The position numbers were made by a program, and so were the translations under genes. Positions 24,858 through 33,540 of a stretch of DNA of 64,000 nt are shown here, piece by piece. The stretch's first letter is position 1; the number at the start of each line of letters is the position of its first letter. A model generated the notes under the pieces. The model ran no database searches. It saw nothing but the letters and a program-made list of their open reading frames with translations, and was not told the origin of the DNA. The DNA is from a virus: IMG/VR virus record IMGVR_UViG_3300042453_002850, positions 1 through 64,000 of that record; one strand, written 5' to 3'.

Positions 24858-25211
24858 TTATTTAATAATTTTACTTGCTAAATCTTTTCCTTCTTTTGTA
24901 AGAAAGAACATTTCTTCATTGTTCTCATTTTCTATTGAATCTATAATTCCTTTTTCTTTTAGAGAATTTAGAGTACCCAAAACAATTATTTCGTTCAGTA
25001 AATTTGAGACCTCTTCTTCTGAAAAGGAATCGTAAACATACTCATCCTCGGATAATTGTCCGTCGATAAACTTTATTACCAATTTTTTACATATTAAATC
25101 AATAATTGAAGAATCAATTTCAAGTTCATTTTCCTCGAAAAAATTGATATCTACAAGTACCTCAACAAGTTCATTTGTTTTATCTACTACGATTTTGGGG
25201 TAGTTATTCAT
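24858..25211 (-). CDS. Acidic protein with winged-helix-like C-terminus, 117 aa
   Basis: N-terminal acidic half; the C-terminal ~50 residues (LNEIIVLGTLNSLKEKGIID...EEMFFLTKEGKDLASKII) resemble a small winged helix, as in regulators with a 'LxxxGxI' helix and an 'FxLTxxGxxxA' wing. It could be a DNA-binding modulator, but the family is not recognised. Last minus-strand gene before the glycan cluster. Confidence 0.5.
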   Translation of the reverse strand: MNNYPKIVVDKTNELVEVLVDINFFEENELEIDSSIIDLICKKLVIKFIDGQLSEDEYVYDSFSEEEVSNLLNEIIVLGTLNSLKEKGIIDSIENENNEEMFFLTKEGKDLASKIIK

Positions 25212-25309
25212 GGTCTTTTTATAAAGTATACAAATAAAGATTGATAAATCAAAATTTCACTTTACAATGTTCATATTAATGTATATTTTTTCTCTAAAAT
25301 TAGATATCT

Positions 25310-26566
25310 ATGTCAAATAATGAAAAAATTTTCGTACAAATTGCATCATATAGAGACCCCGAACTTCTACCCACGTTAAAAGACTGTTTGGATAACGCGG
25401 AAAACCCTGATAATTTGGTGTTTTCAATTGCTTGGCAACACTCAGAAGAAGATAAATGGGATAATTTGGATGAATATAAAAATGACCCAAGATTTAAGAT
25501 AATTGATATAAATTATAAAAGGTCAAAGGGAGTATGTTGGGCGAGAAACTTGCTTCAACAACAATATAATAATGAAAAATACACCCTTCAATTAGATTCC
25601 CACCACAGATTTACAAAAAATTGGGACACCGAATTAAAATTGGAATTAACGAGGTTGCAAGAAAAAGGTTACCCGAAACCGATGTTAACTGGTTATATTC
25701 CACATTATGAACCCGGTTCGGATTATAGTAGTAGAGAAAGTGTTCCATGGAGAATGAATTTCGATAGATTCAGTCCTGATGGAAATATCCATTTTTTACC
25801 ATCATCCATAGATGATTATAAAGAAAGAACAGAACCGGTTGGTGCCAGATTTTACTCTGCCCATTTTTGTTTTACGTTAGGTCAACACGCAATAGAAGTT
25901 CCTCATGACCCTGAATATTACTTCCATGGTGAAGAAATATCTGTTGCTGTTAGGTCATTTACGTGGGGTTATGACTTATTTCATTTACATAGAACAATAA
26001 TTTGGCATTATTATACTCGAAGGGGTTCAATAAAACAATGGGATGATGACAAAGATTGGCCAAAAAGAAATGATTACTGTTATTATAAAAACAGAAAACT
26101 TTTTGGAATGGAAATCGATAACAATAATATAAATTGGGGTGATTATGGTTTTGGTTCACATAGAACATTAGAAGATTATGAAAAATATGCGGGTATATCT
26201 TTTAAGAAAAGAGGCGTTCAACAATATACTCTTGACGAAAGATATCCACCAAACCCTGTCATTGAAAATCAAGAGGATTATGAAAACTCATTTTCAATTA
26301 GATTTAAACATTGTATTGATATTGGATATCACGATGTTCCATATGATGATTATACTTTTTGGGCGGTCGCATTTGAAGATGAAGAGGGTAATGAAATTTT
26401 TAGACAGGATGCAAATCCAAATGAAATAAAAAATATGAAAAATGATAAAGATGGATACTGTAAACTATGGAGAAGTTTCGAAACAACAAAAAGAGTTGCG
26501 AAATGGGTTGTTTGGCCCCACTCCGCTGAACATGGATGGGGTGAAAGACTCGAAGGAAAACTTTAA
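25310..26566 (+). CDS. GlcNAc-type glycosyltransferase, copy 1, 418 aa
   Basis: Matches the glycosyltransferase (GlcNAc) family related to Skp1-type enzymes: FVQIASYRDPELLPTLKDCL, FSIAWQHSEEDKWDN, GVCWARNLLQQQY and the metal-binding LQLDSHHRFTKNWD (about 96-109). The last ~120 residues are an accessory domain ending VVWPHSAEHGWGERL. The next gene is a tandem paralogue with the same two-domain layout. The gene ends CTT TAA preceded by AAGGA, a possible +1 frameshift site into the paralogue. Starts the plus-strand glycan cluster. Confidence 0.8.
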   Translation: MSNNEKIFVQIASYRDPELLPTLKDCLDNAENPDNLVFSIAWQHSEEDKWDNLDEYKNDPRFKIIDINYKRSKGVCWARNLLQQQYNNEKYTLQLDSHHRFTKNWDTELKLELTRLQEKGYPKPMLTGYIPHYEPGSDYSSRESVPWRMNFDRFSPDGNIHFLPSSIDDYKERTEPVGARFYSAHFCFTLGQHAIEVPHDPEYYFHGEEISVAVRSFTWGYDLFHLHRTIIWHYYTRRGSIKQWDDDKDWPKRNDYCYYKNRKLFGMEIDNNNINWGDYGFGSHRTLEDYEKYAGISFKKRGVQQYTLDERYPPNPVIENQEDYENSFSIRFKHCIDIGYHDVPYDDYTFWAVAFEDEEGNEIFRQDANPNEIKNMKNDKDGYCKLWRSFETTKRVAKWVVWPHSAEHGWGERLEGKL

Positions 26567-27887
26567 TTTAGATTTTAGTGTTGAAGTGGTGGAAATTACT
26601 CCAACACCAAAAGTATCGAAATTAGAAAGAATTTTGGTTCATCTACCTGCATACAGAGAACCAGAATTAATTCCAACAATTAAAAGTGCGTTAGAAAATG
26701 CTGAATTTCCCGAAAGAATACATTTTGGGATATGTAGACAATATCACCCTGAAGACGGTTTTGATAATGTTGATGATTATAGGAACGACCCAAGATTTAA
26801 AATCAAAGACATCGTGTACACCGAAGCAAAAGGTTTAGCATATGCTAGAGGTATCATCAACGATGAGTTACTAACAGATGAAGAATTTGTTTGTCAATTA
26901 GACTCACATCATAGATTTGATAAAAATTGGGACAGTACGTTAATTGGTTGGTATCATGAATTAAAAAATGATGGTCATAATCCATTAATATGTGGTTATT
27001 TACCATATTACGACCCATTTAATGACCCCGAAAAACGTGTTCAAGAACCTTGGTTTTCGAGAGCAGAATGTTTTTATCCTCACGGTACCATTTTCATAAG
27101 ACCAAGTGGTGTTAGGGGTGGTTGGCAACATTTAACCAAACCATATCCCGCAAGATTTATTAGTGGTCATTTTTGTTTTGGTCCAAACAAATGGGCGAAA
27201 GAGGTTAGACATGACCCAAACATTTTCTTTGCTGGTGAAGAAATAAATTTATCTGTGAGGAGTTTCACATATGGATACGATTTATTTCACCCACATAAAG
27301 TCGTAATTTGGCATGCAACAATGAGAGAAGAAAGAGCCGGAAAATTGGTTTGGGATGACCAACACAAAAGAGGTGAACCTATGTGGTGGAAACAACAGGA
27401 AGTTGGTCGTTCGAGGATAAGACAAATGTTAACAGGCGAAGATAATGGTCATGATTTAGGACCATATGGTTTAGGTACAGTAAGAACTGTTCGTGATTAT
27501 GAAAAATATGCTGGTATTCACTTTAAAAATAGAGCGTTTCAAAAATGGACAATTGATGATAAACCACCACCAAACCCACAATTTGAAACAGAAGAAGAAT
27601 GGGAAAATTCATTTACTCGCTCATTTTATTACTTAGTAACAATTAATAGAGAAGACTTACCTGAAAACGACTATGACTTTATTTTGGTCGCATATGATGA
27701 TGAAAACGGGGAGTCGATATTTAGTAAGTACATTGACAATGGGCAACTAAAGAATTTTCTAACACATGGACATCAAATTCACTATGAAGAAATGTTTTAT
27801 ATTGAAAAAGAACCATCAAGAGTGGTATTTTGGGCCCATTCACCTGAAAGAGGTTGGGCTGAAAGAAAAGAAATAAAATTAAAATAA
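26532..27887 (+). CDS. GlcNAc-type glycosyltransferase, copy 2, 451 aa
   Basis: Paralogue of the preceding gene: LERILVHLPAYREPELIPTI, FGICRQYHPEDGFDN, GLAYARGIINDELLTDEEFV and CQLDSHHRFDKNWD, then the same C-terminal domain ending VFWAHSPERGWAERK. The frame is open upstream to 26442, inside the first gene. I place the start at the ATG at 26532, which overlaps it by 35 nt. An alternative is that no independent start exists and the protein is made as an extension of the first one by +1 frameshifting at CTT TAA (26561-26566). Confidence 0.7.
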   Translation: MDGVKDSKENFNLDFSVEVVEITPTPKVSKLERILVHLPAYREPELIPTIKSALENAEFPERIHFGICRQYHPEDGFDNVDDYRNDPRFKIKDIVYTEAKGLAYARGIINDELLTDEEFVCQLDSHHRFDKNWDSTLIGWYHELKNDGHNPLICGYLPYYDPFNDPEKRVQEPWFSRAECFYPHGTIFIRPSGVRGGWQHLTKPYPARFISGHFCFGPNKWAKEVRHDPNIFFAGEEINLSVRSFTYGYDLFHPHKVVIWHATMREERAGKLVWDDQHKRGEPMWWKQQEVGRSRIRQMLTGEDNGHDLGPYGLGTVRTVRDYEKYAGIHFKNRAFQKWTIDDKPPPNPQFETEEEWENSFTRSFYYLVTINREDLPENDYDFILVAYDDENGESIFSKYIDNGQLKNFLTHGHQIHYEEMFYIEKEPSRVVFWAHSPERGWAERKEIKLK

Positions 27888-27899
27888 AAAAATTAAAGT

Positions 27900-28637
27900 A
27901 TGAATAAATTTATTGAAGTATTAAAAGCGTGTGATAATTTTAAAAAAACAACCTACTATTGGGACCACAATAGTTTAACACACGAGGAAAATTCTATTAG
28001 AAATTATCCCGCACCGTGGATTACAAAAACCGTTGAATTGTTAAAAATAATAGGTGGAAACGTTGTTGTTGAAATTGGTTCAACAAGACGAGAATTAACT
28101 CAAAATTGTATTTCTTACCATAACAATTCGATGAAATTAGAAAGTAAAGATGCCCCACCTTGTTGTCAAGATGGTCATTCAACTTATTACTGGGTTAGAG
28201 AAGGTTTTGAAGTCTACACTGTCGATATTGACCCAATGTGTAAACAACAAATAGAAAGCTCTTATGAATATCATATTAAAGAACCAATTCCGAGTAATTT
28301 ACACATACACATACCACAAGATGGTATTGATTTTTTAAAAAATTTTAATAAAAAAATTGATTTATTGTTTTTGGATGGTTGGGACGTTGGGACGGATTCT
28401 TTTGCGGAAAAACATTTAGAGGCTTTCATGGTTGCAAAAGATAAACTGTCAGATATTCATCTAATTTCAATTGATGACACTGATTTTGATACCGACCTTG
28501 GTGGTAAAGATAAGTTACTAACACCATACTTATTAGAAAATGGTTATGTAAAGGTTTTGTGGGGTAGGCAGACTGTATATGTTAAAAATAGTGAATTAGA
28601 AAAACCAAAATCAAGTTTTTTTTCAAAATTTTTGTAA
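27900..28637 (+). CDS. SAM-dependent methyltransferase-like protein, 245 aa
   Basis: Class I methyltransferase outline: strand 1 VVVEIGSTRRE (about 55-65), VYTVDIDP (about 108-115) as the ribose-binding acidic strand, IDLLFLDGWDVG (about 157-168) and DIHLISIDDTDFDTD. Cys-rich middle (APPCCQDGH). The acceptor is unknown; by context probably a glycan or sugar nucleotide. Follows the tandem glycosyltransferases after 12 nt. Confidence 0.65.
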   Translation: MNKFIEVLKACDNFKKTTYYWDHNSLTHEENSIRNYPAPWITKTVELLKIIGGNVVVEIGSTRRELTQNCISYHNNSMKLESKDAPPCCQDGHSTYYWVREGFEVYTVDIDPMCKQQIESSYEYHIKEPIPSNLHIHIPQDGIDFLKNFNKKIDLLFLDGWDVGTDSFAEKHLEAFMVAKDKLSDIHLISIDDTDFDTDLGGKDKLLTPYLLENGYVKVLWGRQTVYVKNSELEKPKSSFFSKFL

Positions 28638-28698
28638 TTATTAATACGGAAATATCGATTAATAAATTAATATAAATAACTTAAACTAAGAAGACAAG

Positions 28699-29721
28699 AT
28701 GTTCACATTTTTCAAAGTAATTTGGGGTACCGCCCATTTTAAAACTAGATTTTTAAATTTTATAGAATCAAATCCTAACATTGCAAAGAAAGTGATATAT
28801 TTTGTTGATAATGATGAAATCTATGAAGAATATAAATTAGATTATAATATAGTTAGTTTAGATTCATTAAGAGAAAATCACGAATGGAGTAACACTTATG
28901 AAATTTTTTATAAAGAATCAAATGATACCGAATATGTTAGAAATTTTTGGGATTTTTATCGCGAAAAAAACACATTATTACCCAACACAACATTTAGATT
29001 TGTTTTGCTATATATGTATGAAAAAAACATATTAAAATTTAAATATTTACCCAATAATTCTTTTATAACTGACAATGAATTGTTAATAGATAATTATTTT
29101 AATACAATTGAACCAGCAATGTTTACAACTAAATTAGGTCTACCAAGACATTATATTAATACTGTTAGTGGATTTATTAATGATTATTTAAAATTAAAAT
29201 TCCCACATCTTATATTGCCAAAAGAAGAATATTGGTTAGAAATACAACTTACCACATTTAGTTTTGAAAACAAAGACCACCTCATGTTATTTTACGATTT
29301 ATGGGATTCAATATTAAAAGTTATATTTGAAGAACATATTCATCATTTTTTTCAAATGAATCAGATGGCATATCTCCACATGGATGATGTTATTGGTTAT
29401 ATATTTAGAATATTTGAAATTAATTTTAATTATAAAATTGACCATTGGCATCCTTATTGGGACCAAAATACTCTGGGTTTCCATAAAACAACATGGCACG
29501 ACAATTGGTATTATAAATATTCTAAAAAAATAAATAACGAATATATTCATTATCCTTGGGGCGACTTTGGGGACTTTGTCGTGCCCGTAAACCCAACAAT
29601 TGAAACGTATATTGAAAGAAATAAAGAACTGATTAATATATATTTTAATCACCATTTTCCTTATTGTAATTGTAAAATCACAGAAAATAATCAAGTTAAA
29701 ATAAAATTTCTTGGGGTATAA
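28699..29721 (+). CDS. Uncharacterised aromatic-rich protein in the glycan cluster, 340 aa
   Basis: Soluble protein very rich in Tyr, Phe, Trp and His, with an N-terminal VIYFVDNDEIYEEYK that could be a GT-A-type nucleotide-sugar strand. Near the C-terminus are HHFFQMNQMAYLHMDDV and DHWHPYWDQNTLG. The cluster context and the 1-nt gap to the next gene suggest a glycosyltransferase or glycan-binding protein, but I do not recognise a family. Low certainty. Confidence 0.5.
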   Translation: MFTFFKVIWGTAHFKTRFLNFIESNPNIAKKVIYFVDNDEIYEEYKLDYNIVSLDSLRENHEWSNTYEIFYKESNDTEYVRNFWDFYREKNTLLPNTTFRFVLLYMYEKNILKFKYLPNNSFITDNELLIDNYFNTIEPAMFTTKLGLPRHYINTVSGFINDYLKLKFPHLILPKEEYWLEIQLTTFSFENKDHLMLFYDLWDSILKVIFEEHIHHFFQMNQMAYLHMDDVIGYIFRIFEINFNYKIDHWHPYWDQNTLGFHKTTWHDNWYYKYSKKINNEYIHYPWGDFGDFVVPVNPTIETYIERNKELINIYFNHHFPYCNCKITENNQVKIKFLGV

Positions 29722-30864
29722 ATGAAAAAAATATGGTACGCCCCCAACAAATTTGAATCGTATGGGGAACAAGAAATTCAAGCAGTAGTTGAATGCTTAC
29801 GTTCAGGTTGGTTAGCGGGATTTGGTCCGAAATCAATTGAGTTTGAAGAAAGGGTTGCAAAATATTTTGGAAAAAAATATGGTGTATTTGTAAACTCAGG
29901 CTCATCGGCATGTTTACTTGCTTTAGCAAGTTTACTCCTTCCAAAAGGGACTAAAGTGGTTACACCCGCTTGTACTTTCTCAACAACACTCGCACCAATA
30001 ATTCAGCTGGGTTTAGTGCCTATATTTGTAGATGTTGATTTGAATACTTATGTAGCAAATGTAGATGAGGTATTGAGTGTAATAACTGATGATGTTAAAG
30101 TCCTAATGTTACCTAATTTGATTGGTAATAAGCCTGATTGGAAAAAAATCAAAGAGGGTTTAATTGATATGGGTAGAGAAGATATCATTTTAATTGAAGA
30201 TTCGGCTGATACGGTTACTCACACACCCGAAACGGATATTGCTACTACAAGCTTTTATGCATCGCATGTTATTACTGCCGGAGGAGCAGGTGGTATGGTG
30301 ATGTTTAATGAAGAAAAATATCGTAATACTTGCTTACAATTTAGAGATTGGGGTAGGATTGGTGATAACTCCGAAGCAATGTCAGATAGATTCAATCATA
30401 GTGTTGATGGGATACCATACGATTATAAGTTTTTGTATGGTGTTTTGGGTTACAATATGAAATCATCGGAAATGAATGCAGCATTTGGACTTGTTCAATT
30501 AGATAGGTTTGGTGAGTTTGAAAAAATCAGAAGAGATAATATTGAAAGATATTTGGAAAATCTGAAAGATGTAGAGGAAATATTGTTACCTGATGATAGT
30601 ATTAAACCAAATTGGTTAGCAATCCCGCTACAAACTGAAAAGAGATATGAGTTGCTTCACTTTTTAGAAGATAATAATATTCAAACAAGAGTAACCTTTG
30701 CGGGGAATGTAACCCGACATCCAATCTATAGAGAATATCTTCACCCATTTCAAAATTCAGATACTATTATGAAAAATGGATTTTTGTTAGGAGCGCATCA
30801 TGGTATGACAATTGAGGACGTAGATTATGTTTGTGATAAGATAAAAGAATTTTTTAACAAATGA
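29722..30864 (+). CDS. ColD/RfbH-type PMP-dependent sugar 3-dehydratase (DegT fold), 380 aa
   Basis: The DegT/DnrJ/EryC1 fold is clear: NSGSSACLLAL (58-68), IEDSAD with the pyridine-binding Asp at 160, and TSFYASHVITAGGAGG. At the position of the Schiff-base lysine there is histidine (H182). In this fold that change marks the 3-dehydratases ColD and RfbH/E1, which use pyridoxamine phosphate to remove the 3-OH of 4-keto-6-deoxy sugars, rather than aminotransferases. Length fits ColD (about 388 aa). GDP-mannose dehydratase at 44736 could supply the ColD substrate. Its start follows the previous stop directly. Confidence 0.8.
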   Translation: MKKIWYAPNKFESYGEQEIQAVVECLRSGWLAGFGPKSIEFEERVAKYFGKKYGVFVNSGSSACLLALASLLLPKGTKVVTPACTFSTTLAPIIQLGLVPIFVDVDLNTYVANVDEVLSVITDDVKVLMLPNLIGNKPDWKKIKEGLIDMGREDIILIEDSADTVTHTPETDIATTSFYASHVITAGGAGGMVMFNEEKYRNTCLQFRDWGRIGDNSEAMSDRFNHSVDGIPYDYKFLYGVLGYNMKSSEMNAAFGLVQLDRFGEFEKIRRDNIERYLENLKDVEEILLPDDSIKPNWLAIPLQTEKRYELLHFLEDNNIQTRVTFAGNVTRHPIYREYLHPFQNSDTIMKNGFLLGAHHGMTIEDVDYVCDKIKEFFNK

Positions 30865-31811
30865 AAATAGTATATGTAACCGGTTGTTTAGGATTCATAG
30901 GTTCTTACATAACCAAAACTTGTTTAGATTTGGGTTGGTATGTTAAAGGTGTAGATAAAATAACTTATGCCGCAAACAAAGACTTATTAGTAGAATTTAA
31001 AAAATACCCAAATTTTTCATTTGTTAATTGTGATATAAATGATTTAAAATTTTTATACGATTGTGATTATGTAATTAACACTGCCGCAGAAACTCATGTC
31101 GGTAATTCAATAGCAAACAGTGATGATTTTGTTCACTCCAATATAAATGGGGTTCACAATTTGTTAGAACTGATTAAAAATCATAGAGGAGAAAATATAA
31201 GTAAACCAACATTATTACACTTTAGTACCGATGAAGTTTATGGTGATATTGAAGAGGGTGAACATATTGAAACGGATTTATTAAAACCATCAAACCCATA
31301 CTCAGCTACAAAAGCCGCAGCAGATATGTTAGTGTTAGCTTGGGCTCGTACTTATAACTTACCTTACATTATTGTTCGCCCAACTAACAATTATGGTATA
31401 GGTCAATATGTTGAAAAACTTATCCCTAAAGCATGTAAGTATCTTAAATTGGGAAGAAAAATTCCATTACATAATAATGGTACACCAATTAGAAATTGGT
31501 TACATGCTCAAGATACTGCTGATGCTATTATAACAATCATTGAATCAGGAGTAGAAAATGAAATTTATAATATTTGTGGAGGTTTTGAACAAAGTAATTT
31601 GGATACCATAAAAAAATTACTTATATTAAATAATATAAATTCAGAAGATATAAATAAATATATTGATTGGTCATATTCTAGAATAGGTCAAGATATTAGA
31701 TATGCTTTAGATGATTCTAAATTAAAAGCATTGGGTTGGGAACCACAAGTAAAATTTGATAAAGAATTACCTTTAATTGTTGAATACTATAAAAATAAAT
31801 TTATATGGTAA
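30861..31811 (+). CDS. NDP-sugar 4,6-dehydratase-like SDR (RmlB type), 316 aa
   Basis: Extended short-chain dehydrogenase: TGCLGFIGSYI (Rossmann, 7-17), HFSTDEVYGD, and NPYSATKAAADMLVLAW with the catalytic Tyr/Lys pair. NNYGIGQYVEKLIPKA and IPLHNNGTPIRNWLHAQDTADAI match dTDP-glucose 4,6-dehydratase closely. It makes the 4-keto-6-deoxy sugar used by dehydratases or aminotransferases. ATGA overlap with the 3-dehydratase gene suggests one pathway. The nucleotide (dTDP, CDP, UDP) is not decided by sequence. Confidence 0.8.
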   Translation: MKIVYVTGCLGFIGSYITKTCLDLGWYVKGVDKITYAANKDLLVEFKKYPNFSFVNCDINDLKFLYDCDYVINTAAETHVGNSIANSDDFVHSNINGVHNLLELIKNHRGENISKPTLLHFSTDEVYGDIEEGEHIETDLLKPSNPYSATKAAADMLVLAWARTYNLPYIIVRPTNNYGIGQYVEKLIPKACKYLKLGRKIPLHNNGTPIRNWLHAQDTADAIITIIESGVENEIYNICGGFEQSNLDTIKKLLILNNINSEDINKYIDWSYSRIGQDIRYALDDSKLKALGWEPQVKFDKELPLIVEYYKNKFIW

Positions 31812-31877
31812 TATATATTGACATAGATAAGACTATATGCAAAAGTCCTAAGGTTGGAATTCAGATATTAAATTAAA
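31806..31877 (+). pseudogene. Remnant of a HAD-family phosphatase N-terminus, 23 codons
   Basis: An ATG overlapping the 30861 stop opens MVIYIDIDKTICKSPKVGIQ and stops after 23 codons. DIDKT is the DxDxT nucleophile motif at the exact N-terminal place seen in HAD-type sugar phosphatases of glycan clusters. All of the rest is missing, and a 33-bp tandem duplication follows. Probably a deletion remnant. Confidence 0.6.
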
Positions 31878-31933
31878 ATAAATAAAATGATACACAAATT
31901 AAATTAAAATAAATAAAATGATACATAAACAAA
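31869..31933. repeat. 33-bp tandem duplication around a start codon
   Basis: The sequence AAATTAAAATAAATAAAATG with its flank occurs twice in tandem, so the first seven codons-worth of context of the next gene (ATG ATA CAC AAA) is duplicated. The upstream copy stops after MIHKLN. Confidence 0.75.
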
Positions 31934-32445
31934 CAGACTCAGAAAAACCCTCACTGCATTGGGGATACATTAAATGTAAAGGTAAAGTAGCAATTGACTT
32001 AGGTTGCGGACGTTGGGAAACCGTTGAATACAGAGACCCATCATGGCCAACTACACCAGAATGGTTAGTTGAATTAGGTGCTTCAAAAGTAATTGCATTT
32101 GACATTGACGCTAATGAAATTAATTGGTACAATGAAAACATAACTCCAAAAATGCCAGTTACCGCAATTCATGCTTCTATTGATAGTGTACAAACTGTAA
32201 GAGATATTATGGCTACTTATCAACCAAAAGTTGTTAAATGTGATATCGAAGGATATGAAAGAGTATTTTTAGAATTAAACGATGAAGAATTTACTAGTAT
32301 TGATTTCTATGCTTTAGAAACTCATAATGATGAACTCTACAATGCGTTTATGGATAAATTTAATACTTTGGGGTATGAAATTATAGCTACAGTTGATTTA
32401 GTTCACGCACCACCAATGAAAGTATTATTTGCTGAGAAAAAATAA
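31918..32445 (+). CDS. FkbM-type methyltransferase-like protein, 175 aa
   Basis: Rossmann methyltransferase with VAIDLGCGRWETVEYR (about 22-37), VIAFDIDANEINWY and KVVKCDIEGYERVFLEL, the last being the FkbM signature (K-x-DIEG-E). Likely an O-methylation of a sugar in this cluster. Short for the family (usually 200-250 residues) but complete at the SAM site. Preceded by the duplicated start region. Confidence 0.7.
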   Translation: MIHKQTDSEKPSLHWGYIKCKGKVAIDLGCGRWETVEYRDPSWPTTPEWLVELGASKVIAFDIDANEINWYNENITPKMPVTAIHASIDSVQTVRDIMATYQPKVVKCDIEGYERVFLELNDEEFTSIDFYALETHNDELYNAFMDKFNTLGYEIIATVDLVHAPPMKVLFAEKK

Positions 32446-32463
32446 ATAAAACAATAAATTATT

Positions 32464-33540
32464 ATGAGTAATAAAATTTTTGAAAATCTGTTTGTATTAG
32501 AGTTAGCTAACAACCATTGGGGTTCTTTAAGCAGAGGAAAACAAATTGTAAAAGAATTTGCTAAGGTTGTTAAGGAGAATAAAATTAAAGCAGCTATTAA
32601 ATTACAGTTTAGGGATGTGGATAATTTTATTCATAAAGATTTTAAACAAGAAGGTAAAGATATAGAATTAGCTACTTTGCCTAAGCGTACTAGATATATT
32701 CAAAAGACTTCTAAAACAAAATTAACATATGATGAGTTTAAGGAGTTAATTGATTATATTAAAAAATATGATTGTATCCCAATGTCAACCCCATTTGATG
32801 AAAAATCAGTTGATTGGTGTGTACAAATGAACTTACCACTTATTAAAATAGCCAGCTCAGACATCAATGACTGGTTATTATTAAATAAAATAGCTAGTAC
32901 TAAAAAGCCTGTAATTATATCTACAGGTGGAGCTAATGATAAACAAATTGATGACGTTATAAAGTTTTTTACTAACCGTAATATACCTATAGCTATTAAT
33001 CACTGTGTATCAAAGTATCCAAGTGAAGATAATGAATTAGAATTAGACCAAATTGATTATCTAAAACAAAAATATCCATATTTAGTTATTGGGTTATCAA
33101 CTCATGAATATCATGATTGGTATTCTTCAATGTATATTTCATATGCTAAAGGAGCTAGAACTTGGGAAAGGCATATTGACATCCCTTATCCAGCAGGTCA
33201 CGAGCAAAAAGAAGTATCAAATTATTGTTCATTGCCTAGTCAAATAGATGAATGGTTTAAAGCTTTTAATAAAGCTAAAATCATGTGTGGTACATCATTA
33301 AATGAAAGAAGAGTTATTGATGAAAAAGAATCTAAGTATTTAGAATCACTTTATAGAGGTCTTTATTTAAAACAAGACTTAGCTAAAGGTACAAAAATAA
33401 CTGTAGAGCATTTATATAGTGCTATCCCTTATCAAAAAGAAATAAAACATATTACTTCTAGAGAATATTTTGATAGTGATTTTATCTTAAACAAAGATTT
33501 AAAGAAAGACGCACCTTTAACTAAAAACGATATCATTTAA
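32464..33540 (+). CDS. NeuB-like nonulosonate synthase, 358 aa
   Basis: TIM barrel plus C-terminal SAF (antifreeze-like) domain. Signs are LELANNHWGSLSRGKQIV, AIKLQFRD, TPFDEKSVDWC, LIKIASSDINDW, PVIISTGGAND, NHCVSKYPSEDNELEL, GLSTHEYHD and, after residue 290, RGLYLKQDLAKGTKITVEHL. The family condenses phosphoenolpyruvate with an N-acetyl amino sugar to give sialic- or pseudaminic-type acids. No CMP-sugar synthetase or NeuC/PseB partner is in this window, so the product is unknown. Begins a CpG-poor block. Confidence 0.82.
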   Translation: MSNKIFENLFVLELANNHWGSLSRGKQIVKEFAKVVKENKIKAAIKLQFRDVDNFIHKDFKQEGKDIELATLPKRTRYIQKTSKTKLTYDEFKELIDYIKKYDCIPMSTPFDEKSVDWCVQMNLPLIKIASSDINDWLLLNKIASTKKPVIISTGGANDKQIDDVIKFFTNRNIPIAINHCVSKYPSEDNELELDQIDYLKQKYPYLVIGLSTHEYHDWYSSMYISYAKGARTWERHIDIPYPAGHEQKEVSNYCSLPSQIDEWFKAFNKAKIMCGTSLNERRVIDEKESKYLESLYRGLYLKQDLAKGTKITVEHLYSAIPYQKEIKHITSREYFDSDFILNKDLKKDAPLTKNDII

